Of a stretch of 64,000 nt of DNA, positions 1 through 9,262 are shown one piece after another; positions within the stretch are counted from its first letter, which is position 1; every line of letters starts with the position of its first letter. The notes below the pieces were generated by a model, which saw nothing but the letters and a program-made list of their open reading frames with translations, was not told the origin of the DNA and did not search any database. Source of the DNA: CAYFZO01 sp965223735 (GTDB lineage Bacteria > Pseudomonadota > Gammaproteobacteria > Poriferisulfidales > Oxydemutatoraceae). Position numbers and translations under genes: made by a program. Location of the stretch: positions 1,178,001 through 1,242,000 of the forward strand of contig OZ245010.1 in assembly GCA_965223735.1 (NCBI GenBank). Direction: 5' to 3'.

Positions 1-161
1 TGATCGGCACCGGCGCCATCCTCGCCTCAATGGTTTTGAGCGGCTTTCTGTTGGGCTATTGGACGGACGTTTGGCTTGATACAAAACCGGCCTTCATGCT
101 AATATTCGGCGGCCTCGGCTTGGTAGGCGGCATACTCAAAGTTCACAGATTGCTGACTTGA
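1..161 (+). CDS. AtpZ/AtpI-like F0F1 assembly protein, C-terminal part
   Basis: This is the 3' end of a gene cut by the window edge; it reads in frame from base 3 to a TGA at 159-161. The 52 visible residues form two hydrophobic helices separated by a short loop containing GYWTDVWLDT. That helical hairpin is typical of the small AtpZ-type protein encoded first in many ATP synthase operons, which is thought to help rotor assembly or cation supply. Its stop overlaps the TTG proposed as the start of the next gene, so the two are probably translationally coupled. The family is inferred from topology, the W-x-D loop and position only. Confidence 0.6.
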   Translation, partial: IGTGAILASMVLSGFLLGYWTDVWLDTKPAFMLIFGGLGLVGGILKVHRLLT

Positions 162-541
162 GACGATCCGGCAGATCATTGGGCGTCGGCCTGCGCGTGG
201 TACTCACACAACAAGCCTTGATCGCGGCAGCGGCGGTCGGCGGGTTTGTTTTGTTACAAGGTCCACTGGCCGCGCTGTCATCTGCTTTTGGGGCAACAGC
301 GGCGATAACGATGTCGGCGTTGCTGGCGTTCAAGATCAAGCACCTGAACAGGAGGTTGAAACAGAAAAAGGTCGTCAGCGTCGGCACCATAATGCTCGGA
401 TTTGCCCCGCGTCTGTTGCTGGTCTTGATTTTTTTCTGGCTCGGGATTTCGGTTTTCAGCCTCGCTCCATTACCGATGGTCGTCACCTTTGCACTGGTTC
501 ACTTCGGATATCTGTTCAATTCCCTGAAACTCAAACACTGA
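158..541 (+). CDS. atpI: ATP synthase subunit I
   Basis: This 127-residue membrane protein has four hydrophobic stretches (about 13-32, 41-57, 75-98 and 103-120) and a basic central loop (KHLNRRLKQKK), matching the ATP-synthase I chain family. AtpI is not part of the mature enzyme; it helps assemble the c-ring. The gene lies directly before atpB, its usual place. The start is uncertain: the TTG at 158 overlaps the preceding stop, and the first eight residues are basic and could be untranslated. Confidence 0.8.
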   Translation: MRRSGRSLGVGLRVVLTQQALIAAAAVGGFVLLQGPLAALSSAFGATAAITMSALLAFKIKHLNRRLKQKKVVSVGTIMLGFAPRLLLVLIFFWLGISVFSLAPLPMVVTFALVHFGYLFNSLKLKH

Positions 542-550
542 GACGCCGGC

Positions 551-1384
551 GTGAAAGCACAGGAACAACTCGGATCGGTCCAATACATCCAGCACCACCT
601 GACCAATTTGTGCTACGGACAATGCGACCCGGTCACCCATCAGGCCTCCGGATTCTGGGCCCTCCACCTCGACACCCTGTTTTTCAGCTTCGCGCTCGGC
701 GCACTGATGGTCTTCTTCGGCTGGAGGCTGGGACGCAGAGTCAGCGTGCAGGCGCCTTCCGGCGCACTGAACGTCGCCGAGGTGCTGGTTGAATTCGTCA
801 ACAGGCAGGTCGGCGACAGTTTCAAGAAAGCGAACCCGCTGATCGGCCCGATGGCGCTGACGATCTTTGTGTGGGTGCTGCTGATGAACATGATGGATCT
901 GGTGCCGGTGGACCTGCTGCCAGAAATCGGGAAACTGATCGGCATAGATTATCTCAAGGTCGTGCCGACCACCGACCTCAACGCGACGCTGGCAATGTCA
1001 CTCAGCGTTTTCATGCTGATCATTTTTTACAACATCAAAGTCAAAGGGCCGATCGGTTACCTCAAAATGTTCCTGTTTCATCCCTTCGGCAAATTTTTAA
1101 TCCCGGTGAACGTGGTGATGACCCTGATCGAGGAATTGGCAAAGCCGCTGAGCCTGGGGCTGCGGCTGTTCGGCAACCTGTTCGCCGGCGAGTTGGTGTT
1201 CCTGCTGATCGCGCTGATCGGCGGCACCCTCGCGGTCGGACTCGCCGCCCTGTTCTGGCTGCCCTTGCAGGTCAGCCTCGACCTCGGGTGGCTGATCTTT
1301 CATCTGCTGGTGGTAACACTACAGGCTTTTATTTTTATGGTTCTGACCATTGTTTACCTGAGCATAGCTCACGAAGAACACTAA
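551..1384 (+). CDS. atpB: F0F1 ATP synthase subunit a
   Basis: Membrane stator subunit that forms the two proton half-channels against the c-ring. The protein has 277 residues, normal for proteobacterial subunit a, with five to six membrane helices. The conserved helix LSLGLRLFGNLFAGE holds the essential arginine (LRLFGN), and the final helix carries the usual polar residues. The start is a GTG ten bases after atpI. Downstream, atpE begins 14 bases after the stop. The family is certain; the exact start is likely but not proven. Confidence 0.95.
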   Translation: MKAQEQLGSVQYIQHHLTNLCYGQCDPVTHQASGFWALHLDTLFFSFALGALMVFFGWRLGRRVSVQAPSGALNVAEVLVEFVNRQVGDSFKKANPLIGPMALTIFVWVLLMNMMDLVPVDLLPEIGKLIGIDYLKVVPTTDLNATLAMSLSVFMLIIFYNIKVKGPIGYLKMFLFHPFGKFLIPVNVVMTLIEELAKPLSLGLRLFGNLFAGELVFLLIALIGGTLAVGLAALFWLPLQVSLDLGWLIFHLLVVTLQAFIFMVLTIVYLSIAHEEH

Positions 1385-1397
1385 AGGAGAACACACA

Positions 1398-1676
1398 ATG
1401 ACCCCTGACATGATTGCAACTATTTATGGCTATACCGCAGTCGGTGTCGGCGTTATTCTCGCCGCCGCCGGTCTCGGCTCAGCCATCGGCTGGGGACTGA
1501 TTTGCGCGAAAACGCTCGAAGGTATCGCGCGCCAGCCTGAACTCAGGCCGCAACTGATGACCAACATGTTCATCTTTGCGGGCCTGATGGAATCCTTCCC
1601 ATTCATTATTCTGGCATTCGCGATGTGGTTCTTGTTCGCAAATCCCTTCATAGGCGCACTCGAAGCCGCGCTCTGA
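1398..1676 (+). CDS. atpE: F0F1 ATP synthase subunit c
   Basis: Proteolipid that forms the rotor ring. It has 92 residues in two membrane helices joined by the polar loop ARQPELRPQ. The ion-binding carboxylate in helix 2 is Glu65, in the context LMESFPF, where E. coli has Asp61. Ser66 follows, as in sodium-binding rings, but the helix-1 position that is Gln in sodium rings is Trp32 here (GWG) and the residue after Ser66 is Phe, not Thr. A proton ring is therefore more likely. A strong ribosome site (AGGAG at 1385-1389) precedes the ATG, fitting the high copy number of this subunit. Confidence 0.96.
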   Translation: MTPDMIATIYGYTAVGVGVILAAAGLGSAIGWGLICAKTLEGIARQPELRPQLMTNMFIFAGLMESFPFIILAFAMWFLFANPFIGALEAAL

Positions 1677-1700
1677 GGCGCCGCAAGAAAGCAACGAACA

Positions 1701-2171
1701 ATGAACATCACCGCCACTCTGTTCGCCCAGATCATTGCATTCATACTGCTGATCTGGCTGATCAACCGCTACCTGTGGGGGCCGTTGACTGCGGCGCTGG
1801 AAAAACGGCGCAAACAGGTCGCCGACGGCCTTGCATCCGCCGAACAGGGGCGCAAGGATCTCGAAGACGCCAAAGTCCGCGTCGGCGAAATGGAAGAGCA
1901 GGCACGCAGCAAGGCCGCCGAGATCATCGCCCATGCCGAAAAGCGCGCGCACAGGATCGAAGAAGAGGCGAAGACCAAGGCACACGAGGAAAGCGAACGC
2001 ATCAAGCAGTCGGCACAGGGCGAAATCGAGCAGCAGATCACACAGGCCAGGGAATCACTACGCCGGCAGATCACCGAGATCGCGGTCGCCGGCGCCGAGC
2101 GCGTTCTGAAAAAAGAAGTCGATGCGTCGGTACACGCGAGTGCACTGAAAGAACTCGAAGAGCACATCTAA
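1701..2171 (+). CDS. atpF: F0F1 ATP synthase subunit b
   Basis: Peripheral stalk subunit of 156 residues, the same size as in E. coli. Residues 1-28 form the single N-terminal membrane helix (FAQIIAFILLIWLINRYLW), and most of the remainder is a charged coiled coil rich in Lys, Glu and Ala that holds F1 to the membrane through subunit delta. The gene starts 24 bases after atpE and is followed by atpH after seven bases. Only one b subunit is encoded, as expected for a homodimeric stalk. Confidence 0.95.
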   Translation: MNITATLFAQIIAFILLIWLINRYLWGPLTAALEKRRKQVADGLASAEQGRKDLEDAKVRVGEMEEQARSKAAEIIAHAEKRAHRIEEEAKTKAHEESERIKQSAQGEIEQQITQARESLRRQITEIAVAGAERVLKKEVDASVHASALKELEEHI

Positions 2172-2178
2172 GCCCGCG

Positions 2179-2715
2179 GTGTCCGAACTGATCACAGCAG
2201 CCAGACCCTACGCGCGCGCCGCGTTTGAGGTCGCGCGCGAGGACAACGCAACCGCGCGCTGGTCGCAAACGCTTGCGGTGCTCGCCGAGGTGGTCTCAGA
2301 CCCCGCCGCCGGGCAACTGATCACTGACCCGCGCCGCTCGACGGCGCAGGTCGCCGACTTCATCACAGAGACGCTGGGCGACGCACTCGACCTGCACGGC
2401 CGCAATTTCGTGCATTTACTCGCGGCGAACCGGCGCCTGATGCTCGCACGCGACATTGCAGCTTTGTTCGGACAATATCTCGCCGACGCCGAACACAGCA
2501 CCGCCGCCGAGATCATCAGCGCGCAGCCGCTGAGCGACGCACAGCGAAACGCTCTGTGCCGTGCGATCGAACGGCATACGGGACGCAAAGTCGTCGCCAC
2601 CTGCCGCACCGACGAGACACTGCTCGGCGGCGCGGTCATACGCATCGGCGACTTTGTCGTGGATGGTTCTCTCAGAACCCGACTCGAACAACTTTCACAG
2701 ACACTCGCTCACTAG
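2179..2715 (+). CDS. atpH: F0F1 ATP synthase subunit delta
   Basis: Stalk subunit that caps the alpha3beta3 head and binds the b dimer. The protein has 178 residues with the family N-terminal pattern (TAARPYARAAFEVARE), an inner segment RNFVHLLAANRRL, and the C-terminal signature GGAVIRIGDFVVDGSLRTRL. The start is the GTG at 2179, seven bases after atpF. Twenty-five bases separate it from atpA. Confidence 0.95.
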   Translation: MSELITAARPYARAAFEVAREDNATARWSQTLAVLAEVVSDPAAGQLITDPRRSTAQVADFITETLGDALDLHGRNFVHLLAANRRLMLARDIAALFGQYLADAEHSTAAEIISAQPLSDAQRNALCRAIERHTGRKVVATCRTDETLLGGAVIRIGDFVVDGSLRTRLEQLSQTLAH

Positions 2716-2740
2716 CCACTGTTTTAACGAGGAACCGGCA

Positions 2741-4282
2741 ATGCAATTGAACCCAACTGAGATCAGCACCCTGATCAAACAGAAGATCCAGAACTTTGAA
2801 GCGACTTCCGAGGCGCGCACCGAGGGCACGATCGTGTCCCTGACCGACGGCATCGTGCGCATCCACGGATTGCAGAACGTCATGTACGGCGAAATGATCA
2901 AGTTTGAAGGCGAACTCTACGGCATGGCACTCAACCTTGAGCGCGATTCCGTCGGCGCCGTTGTGCTCGGAGACTACGAAAACCTCATGGAAGGCCAGAT
3001 CTGCCATTGCACCGGCCGCATCCTCGAAGTGCCGATCGGCCCGCAACTCGAGGGCCGCGTCGTCGATGCACTCGGCAACCCGATCGACGGCAGGGGGCCG
3101 ATCAACACCGACCTGTCGGCGCCGGTCGAACAAGTCGCGCCCGGCGTGGTCACCCGCCAGTCGGTGAGCGAACCGGTGCAAACCGGCCTCAAGGCGATCG
3201 ATTCGATGGTGCCGATCGGGCGCGGCCAGCGTGAATTGATCATCAGCGACCGCCAGGTCGGCAAGACCGCGGTCGCGATCGACACCATCATCAACCAGAA
3301 AGGCGGCAACCTGAAGTGTATCTACGTCGCCATCGGGCAGAAGCAGTCCTCGATCGCCGGCGTCGTGCGCAAGCTGGAAGAACACGGCGCGATGGAGCAT
3401 ACGACCGTCGTGGCCGCCGGCGCTTCCGACCCCGCCGCGATGCAGTTTCTCGCACCCTTCTCCGGATGCACCATGGGCGAGTACTACCGCGACCGCGGCC
3501 GGGACGCGCTGATCATTTACGACGACCTGACCAAACAGGCCTGGGCCTACCGCCAGATCTCGCTGCTGCTGCGCCGTCCACCCGGACGCGAGGCCTACCC
3601 CGGCGACGTGTTCTACCTGCACTCGCGCCTGCTCGAGCGCGCGGCGCGCGTCAACGCCGACCACGTCGAAAAGATCACCGGCGGCGAAGTCAGGGGACGC
3701 GCCGGCTCGCTCACGGCGCTGCCGATCATCGAAACCCAGGCGGGGGACGTATCGGCGTTCATTCCGACCAACGTGATCTCCATCACCGACGGGCAGATCT
3801 TCCTCGAGACCGACCTGTTCAACTCGGGTTTCCGCCCGGCGATGAACGCCGGTCTGTCGGTTTCGCGCGTCGGCGGCGCGGCACAGACAAAGATCATCAA
3901 AAAACTCGGCGGCGGCGTGCGCCTCGCGCTAGCGCAGTACCGCGAACTCGCCGCGTTTTCGCAGTTCGCATCCGATCTTGACGAGCAAACGCGCAAGCAA
4001 CTCGAACGCGGCGAACGCATCATGGAACTGATGAAGCAGAAACAATACTCGCCGCTGACGGTCGCCGCAATGGCGATCTCACTGTTCGCCGCCGACCGCG
4101 GTTATCTCGACGACGTTGAAACGGCCAAGGTCGGCTCTTTTGAAGATGCGCTGCACGCAAACCTGAACACCGAACACGCCGATCTCGCGGCAAAGATCAA
4201 CGCCGACGGCGACTATAACGACGAGATCGAGGCCCGGCTCAAAAGCGTCGTCGAACAGTTCAAGGCCGACGGTTCATGGTGA
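2741..4282 (+). CDS. atpA: F0F1 ATP synthase subunit alpha
   Basis: Non-catalytic nucleotide-binding subunit of F1, 513 residues, as in E. coli. The start is the ATG at 2741 (AACGAGGAACC upstream); the longer open frame to 2561 lies inside atpH and is not used. The fold markers are present: IVRIHGL in the barrel, the nucleotide site around residues 169-176, and the arginine finger in LSVSRVGGAAQT. One oddity is plain: the first residue of the P-loop is Ser169 (SDRQVGKT), where the family has Gly and usually Thr at the fifth position. Lys175 and Thr176 are kept, so the fold is probably intact, but nucleotide binding at the non-catalytic site could differ. Confidence 0.97.
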   Translation: MQLNPTEISTLIKQKIQNFEATSEARTEGTIVSLTDGIVRIHGLQNVMYGEMIKFEGELYGMALNLERDSVGAVVLGDYENLMEGQICHCTGRILEVPIGPQLEGRVVDALGNPIDGRGPINTDLSAPVEQVAPGVVTRQSVSEPVQTGLKAIDSMVPIGRGQRELIISDRQVGKTAVAIDTIINQKGGNLKCIYVAIGQKQSSIAGVVRKLEEHGAMEHTTVVAAGASDPAAMQFLAPFSGCTMGEYYRDRGRDALIIYDDLTKQAWAYRQISLLLRRPPGREAYPGDVFYLHSRLLERAARVNADHVEKITGGEVRGRAGSLTALPIIETQAGDVSAFIPTNVISITDGQIFLETDLFNSGFRPAMNAGLSVSRVGGAAQTKIIKKLGGGVRLALAQYRELAAFSQFASDLDEQTRKQLERGERIMELMKQKQYSPLTVAAMAISLFAADRGYLDDVETAKVGSFEDALHANLNTEHADLAAKINADGDYNDEIEARLKSVVEQFKADGSW

Positions 4283-4344
4283 GCGCGGCCGCCGCAGGAC
4301 AAGACCCCGCAATGTAAAACCAAAAAACAACACCGGAAAACACC

Positions 4345-5205
4345 ATGTCGAGCGAAAAGGAAATCCGCAGCAAGATCTCGAGCATCAAGAATACGCAGAA
4401 GATCACGAAAGCGATGGAGATGGTCGCGGCGAGCAAAATGCGCCGCGCGCAGGACCGCATGGCGGCGAGCCGCCCCTACGCCGAGAAGATCCGCAGCGCG
4501 ATCAGCCACGTCGCCTGCGCCCACCTGGAATACCGCCACCCCTACTTTGAACTGCGCGACGAAGTCAAGGGCATCGGCCTGATCGTGATCTCGACCGACC
4601 GCGGCCTGTGCGGCGGACTGAACATCAACCTGTTCAAAAACGCCTTCGGCCTGATCAGGGAATGGCAGCAACGCGGCGCTCAGATCGAACTGTGCACGAT
4701 CGGCAGCAAGGCCGTGCGGTTTTTCAAACGCCACGCGCAACTCGCGTCGCAGGCCACGCATCTGGGCGACGCACCGCGTATCGAGGACATGATCGGGCCG
4801 ATCAAAGTCATGCTCGACGCCTACGACGAGGGACGCATAGACCGCCTGTTCCTGATCGAAAACCAGTTCGTCAACACCATGACGCAAAAGCCGTGTGTCT
4901 CCCAACTGATCCCGGTCGAGCAGGCCGAAGACGAAGAGATGAAGCATACATGGGACTACATCTACGAGCCCGATGCGCCCGCCGTGCTCGACACGATGCT
5001 CAAGCGCTACATCGAATCACAGATCTATCGGGCCATCGTCGAAAACCTCGCCTGCGAAATGGCGGCGCGCATGGTCGCGATGAAAAGCGCGTCTGAAAAT
5101 GCGGGCGACCTGATAGATGAACTGCAACTGGCCTGCAACAAGGCCCGCCAGGCGGCGATCACCCAGGAACTTTCAGAGATCGTGGGCGGCGCGGCCGCCG
5201 TTTGA
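4345..5205 (+). CDS. atpG: F0F1 ATP synthase subunit gamma
   Basis: Central rotor shaft of F1, 286 residues, the usual length. The N-terminal helix (EIRSKISSIKNTQKITKAMEMV) and the C-terminal helix ending GGAAAV, which pair as the coiled coil inside the head, are both clear. The segment STDRGLCGGLN is the conserved core motif. A Cys occupies the position in LQLACNKARQ that is Tyr in E. coli gamma (LQLVYNKARQ); the duplicated copy downstream keeps Tyr. The last 172 bases are duplicated in the spacer before atpD. Confidence 0.96.
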   Translation: MSSEKEIRSKISSIKNTQKITKAMEMVAASKMRRAQDRMAASRPYAEKIRSAISHVACAHLEYRHPYFELRDEVKGIGLIVISTDRGLCGGLNINLFKNAFGLIREWQQRGAQIELCTIGSKAVRFFKRHAQLASQATHLGDAPRIEDMIGPIKVMLDAYDEGRIDRLFLIENQFVNTMTQKPCVSQLIPVEQAEDEEMKHTWDYIYEPDAPAVLDTMLKRYIESQIYRAIVENLACEMAARMVAMKSASENAGDLIDELQLACNKARQAAITQELSEIVGGAAAV

Positions 5206-5516
5206 ACCCGAAGGCGCACGCCCGGAACAGACCCAGACAACCCGTACACGAAGAAGTAACCAGACATGAGTACCGACAACATCGTCGAAAACCTCGCCTG
5301 CGAAATGGCGGCGCGCATGGTTGCGATGAAAAGCGCGTCTGAAAACGCAGGCGACCTGATAAGCGAATTGCAACTGGCCTACAACAAAGCACGTCAGGCG
5401 GCGATCACCCAGGAACTTTCAGAGATCGTGGGCGGCGCGGCCGCCGTTTGAACCTGAAGGCACACGCCCAGAACAGACCCAACTCAGACAACCCATACAC
5501 GAAGGAGTAATCAGAC

Positions 5517-5530
<14 letters not shown>
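5034..5530 (+). repeat. Tandem duplication of the atpG end and atpD leader
   Basis: Two direct copies lie head to tail: 5034-5279 (246 bases) and 5280-5530 (251 bases). Each begins with the 11-base word CATCGTCGAAA, and the same word recurs at 5531 inside atpD. This is the footprint of slippage or unequal exchange between an 11-base homology near the end of atpG and one at codons 5-9 of atpD. The copies have diverged: the second has a five-base insertion in the untranslated part and scattered substitutions, so the event is not a recent assembly artefact. Confidence 0.93.
5266..5451 (+). CDS. Chimeric small ORF: AtpD N-terminus fused to AtpG C-terminal helix
   Basis: The 61-codon frame begins with MSTDNIVE, a copy of the first eight residues of AtpD (MSTGNIVE), and continues as the last 53 residues of AtpG to the same GGAAAV end and stop. 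It has its own ATG and a leader matching that of atpD, although the Shine-Dalgarno core is weaker (GAAG instead of GGAG). Compared with atpG, seven codons differ synonymously and two change the residue (Asp to Ser, Cys to Tyr); there is no frameshift or stop. It may be a translated peptide or a duplication scar not yet broken. Its function is unknown. Confidence 0.55.
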   Translation: MSTDNIVENLACEMAARMVAMKSASENAGDLISELQLAYNKARQAAITQELSEIVGGAAAV

Positions 5531-6905
<1,375 letters not shown>

Positions 6906-6907
6906 CC

Positions 6908-7324
6908 ATGAGCACGATCGAAGTTCATATCGTCAGCGCGGAAAAGGAGATTTTCAGCGGCGAAGTGAACGCGGTGTTCGCGTCCGCCGAGATGGGGGAA
7001 GTCGGCATCTTCCCCCGGCACGCACCGTTCCTGTCGCGCCTGAAACCCGGCTCGGTACGCATCTGCGTCGAAGGTCAGGCTGACGAACACTTCTTCGTCT
7101 CAAGCGGGGTCATTGAAGTCCAGCCGCAGATCGTGACGATCCTTGCGGACACGGCCGAACGCGGCACCGACCTCGACCAGGCCAAGGCGCAGCAAGCCAA
7201 GCAACGCGCGGAAGAAGCGCTGCAATCACAACTGACCGAAGTTGAAACCGCCAAGGCACTGGCCGAGCTCGCCGAAGCCGCCGCGCAACTGCGGATGATC
7301 GAAGAGCTGCGTAGGAAGATCTGA
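6908..7324 (+). CDS. atpC: F0F1 ATP synthase subunit epsilon
   Basis: Rotor foot subunit, which can inhibit ATP hydrolysis through its C-terminal helices. It has 138 residues: an N-terminal beta sandwich (EVHIVSAEKEIFSGEV, GEVGIFPRHAPFLSRLKPG) and a C-terminal helical hairpin rich in Ala, Glu and Gln. It starts two bases after atpD and ends the ATP synthase operon. Confidence 0.95.
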   Translation: MSTIEVHIVSAEKEIFSGEVNAVFASAEMGEVGIFPRHAPFLSRLKPGSVRICVEGQADEHFFVSSGVIEVQPQIVTILADTAERGTDLDQAKAQQAKQRAEEALQSQLTEVETAKALAELAEAAAQLRMIEELRRKI

Positions 7325-7334
7325 GAAAGCCAGA

Positions 7335-7367
7335 CTTGCCATTTTCCTTAACAAGGCAGGTTTCTCT
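7335..7367 (+). terminator. Possible terminator after the atp operon
   Basis: A six-pair stem (CTTGCC at 7335-7340 with GGCAGG at 7355-7360, one G-T pair) is followed by TTTCTCT. It lies eleven bases after the atpC stop, where a terminator is expected, but the stem is short and the T run is interrupted. Confidence 0.3.
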
Positions 7368-7783
7368 AAAAAGCGGATCCGCGATTAAATCGCGCCCTAA
7401 GCGTATTGAGAAAAACAATGCGCCCTGGATTCAAGCTGACTCCCAGCGGCGTTTTTTCCGGTCGCCGGCTGTGCTTACACACCACAACAGGTTATGGATC
7501 AACCCGCAATCAGAAATTGCGCGGGTCAATGCGGGAAAAGGCAAAACACTTTTCCTTTCAGTCGAAGATGAGCGACCGGGGCAGACTTCAGGCCGCCGGG
7601 GTACGAGGGTTATGTCTGGCGCGGCAATTACGTCCAGCCAGAATATTGGGGATATTCCCGAAACAAATCCCTCGAGGGCTTACCGTCAGGGGGTCTCGCA
7701 TCGTGGCCGATTCACCAGACACCATCGGCGGGCCCCCATGGTTTCATTAACAGTCGCCTTCATCATCATTGCATGATCCATGA
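7368..7783. other. Intergenic stretch without a recognisable gene
   Basis: Open frames of up to 146 codons occur on the plus strand, but their compositions are unlike proteins and they overlap each other. No RNA gene, repeat or convincing promoter is visible. It separates the core operon from an accessory minus-strand group. Confidence 0.5.
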
Positions 7784-8212
7784 TCACGGCAAAATACTCG
7801 CCGCCTTCTTGCACCAAACCGCATATTCAGCAAGCTCGTACGCGGATTCTTTGAGTTTCAGGTCATTTTTTATGACGGCATCCGGGAAGCAAATATCGGC
7901 ATGATATGGGGTTTCTTGTACAGGAACAGCTCTGACTGACCTGCCATTTTCAGAAGCTTGTTTTTGGGTAACACAGCCCCAGCCTTTAAACTTGTCTCCT
8001 CGATCATCAATCCTTGTAACCAAGACCGTCATATCCGCATCAGACTCGATGCCAAGACGATCAGCCGATATGCAATTTTTTCCTTTCGGGGGAAGAAATA
8101 TGTCGTGTTCGATTATTGCTTCTTTTTCTGCTCTCTTCGCGCGCCTACCGGAAAACACTCTCCGGCCCAGCAGATCACAAGGGGCGAGATCAGGCGAAAG
8201 TCCCGTTGTCAT
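7784..8212 (-). CDS. Uncharacterised accessory protein (downstream member of a pair)
   Basis: This 142-residue protein has no signal peptide or membrane helix. It reads as a soluble protein with charged and aromatic segments such as GRRVFSGRRAKRAEKE, EHDIFLPPKG and TPYHADICFPDAV. Its start lies 23 bases inside the gene upstream (8190-8651), so the two are probably co-translated. The regular amino-acid composition argues for a real coding region. I associate this kind of pair with scattered genomic islands, but I cannot name a family. Confidence 0.5.
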   Translation of the reverse strand: MTTGLSPDLAPCDLLGRRVFSGRRAKRAEKEAIIEHDIFLPPKGKNCISADRLGIESDADMTVLVTRIDDRGDKFKGWGCVTQKQASENGRSVRAVPVQETPYHADICFPDAVIKNDLKLKESAYELAEYAVWCKKAASILP

Positions 8213-8651
8213 GTCGGGGCCGCCCCAATTCGAAAAGCGCCTCTTGAATAAATCCGCTATTCAGCAGCTGATCTGCTGATCTGTAGTGCACGGATCGAGT
8301 GTTACCCTCAAGCGCCACAAAACAAGAAGCACCTCCTTCAGAATCGCAAAGAATCAACACTCCCCGGCCTTTCCCAGCCCCTTCACTGGCACGCACGGCA
8401 ATTTCGCGGTCTTCTGTTGGGTATATCACATACCTCCACGGGAAATCCGCATAAATTTTTTCCAAAATGTGTGCGGCGTTACTCTTTGCTTCTTTCGAAC
8501 AAGGTTCAAATTGCTCCTCAAGCGATTCTTCATCCACTTTAGACAAGCTTTCCAATATTTTCTCAAGCAAGGTATCTTCTTCGCCCGGCAGAAGTGGCCT
8601 GATCTGTATTTTCCACGAAGCATGGTCCTTTTTGCATAAGCCCGCCAACAA
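8190..8651 (-). CDS. Uncharacterised accessory protein, probable 3' part of a frameshifted gene
   Basis: The 153-residue frame contains a charged helical half (LLEKILESLSKVDEESLEE) and a beta-rich half (WRYVIYPTEDREIAVRA, GVLILCDSEGGASCFVALEG). Only a TTG start is available at 8651, and a short frame covering 8754-8563 supplies plausible preceding residues (GINPEGYIRLPPGMSHLL). I therefore suspect that this frame is the C-terminal part of a longer gene starting near 8974 and interrupted by frameshifts. No function is recognised. Confidence 0.45.
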   Translation of the reverse strand: MLAGLCKKDHASWKIQIRPLLPGEEDTLLEKILESLSKVDEESLEEQFEPCSKEAKSNAAHILEKIYADFPWRYVIYPTEDREIAVRASEGAGKGRGVLILCDSEGGASCFVALEGNTRSVHYRSADQLLNSGFIQEALFELGRPRHDNGTFA

Positions 8652-8710
8652 GCAAATGGCTCATCCCGGGAGGGAGCCGTATGTATCCCTCCGGATTGAT
8701 GCCGACAGCC

Positions 8711-8974
8711 TTATACTCTACAAGCGGCACTTTCCAGATACTTGACGGCCACATCAGGGCTTTTTACATCATCACCGCGCAAAAACCCATCACTGAAATT
8801 CAACCTTTCCGGGATACTGTTGATCGAGAGCCCTTCTCTGTAAACAACCTGAGACAAATTAAGCGTGCAGAAGATAAGCTTTCCGTCCACTGCCAGTTGG
8901 CCTTTCGGTATGATACCGTAGCGTTCCAGAAAATCTCGGATTGAGAATTGAAGGATTATTGTATTGTGCAACAA
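8711..8974 (-). CDS. Uncharacterised protein, probable 5' part of the frameshifted gene
   Basis: This 87-residue frame (with RDFLERYGIIPKGQLAVDGK and LSQVVYREGLSINSIPERL) ends in AACRV just where another frame continues as KVPLVEYKAVGINPEGY. Joining the two gives a smoother protein (VAVKYL to VPLVEYK), which suggests a single-base indel near 8725. It would be the N-terminal part of the gene whose remainder is at 8190-8651. The spacer from here to glmU (8975-9262) holds nothing that I recognise. Confidence 0.4.
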   Translation of the reverse strand: MLHNTIILQFSIRDFLERYGIIPKGQLAVDGKLIFCTLNLSQVVYREGLSINSIPERLNFSDGFLRGDDVKSPDVAVKYLESAACRV

Positions 8975-9262
8975 CTACTATGCCAAGAAGTTGTAACTCA
9001 AGTTTGTTATTCATCGGGCCATGAACACCACTATACTCATAAACAGATTTGAAGATACACGTGGTTTGAGGTGAGGTACTGTTGCTCAAACAGCTTACAC
9101 TGAAAAAGCATTCATATACTACACTAAAGCCGGATATCCAGCCAAATATTTCCAAAAAAGCTATCGGAATTCCAACACTTCAGACACCCAGCTTACTAAC
9201 AAAGACGAGCATACCCATGACAGCGAAATCAAACTCACCACTGCATCTGAGATAATGCCCCC

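Noticed and set aside
2561..2740. Upstream extension of the atpA frame
   Set aside because: It lies inside atpH; the ATG at 2741 has a ribosome site and gives the normal AtpA N-terminus.
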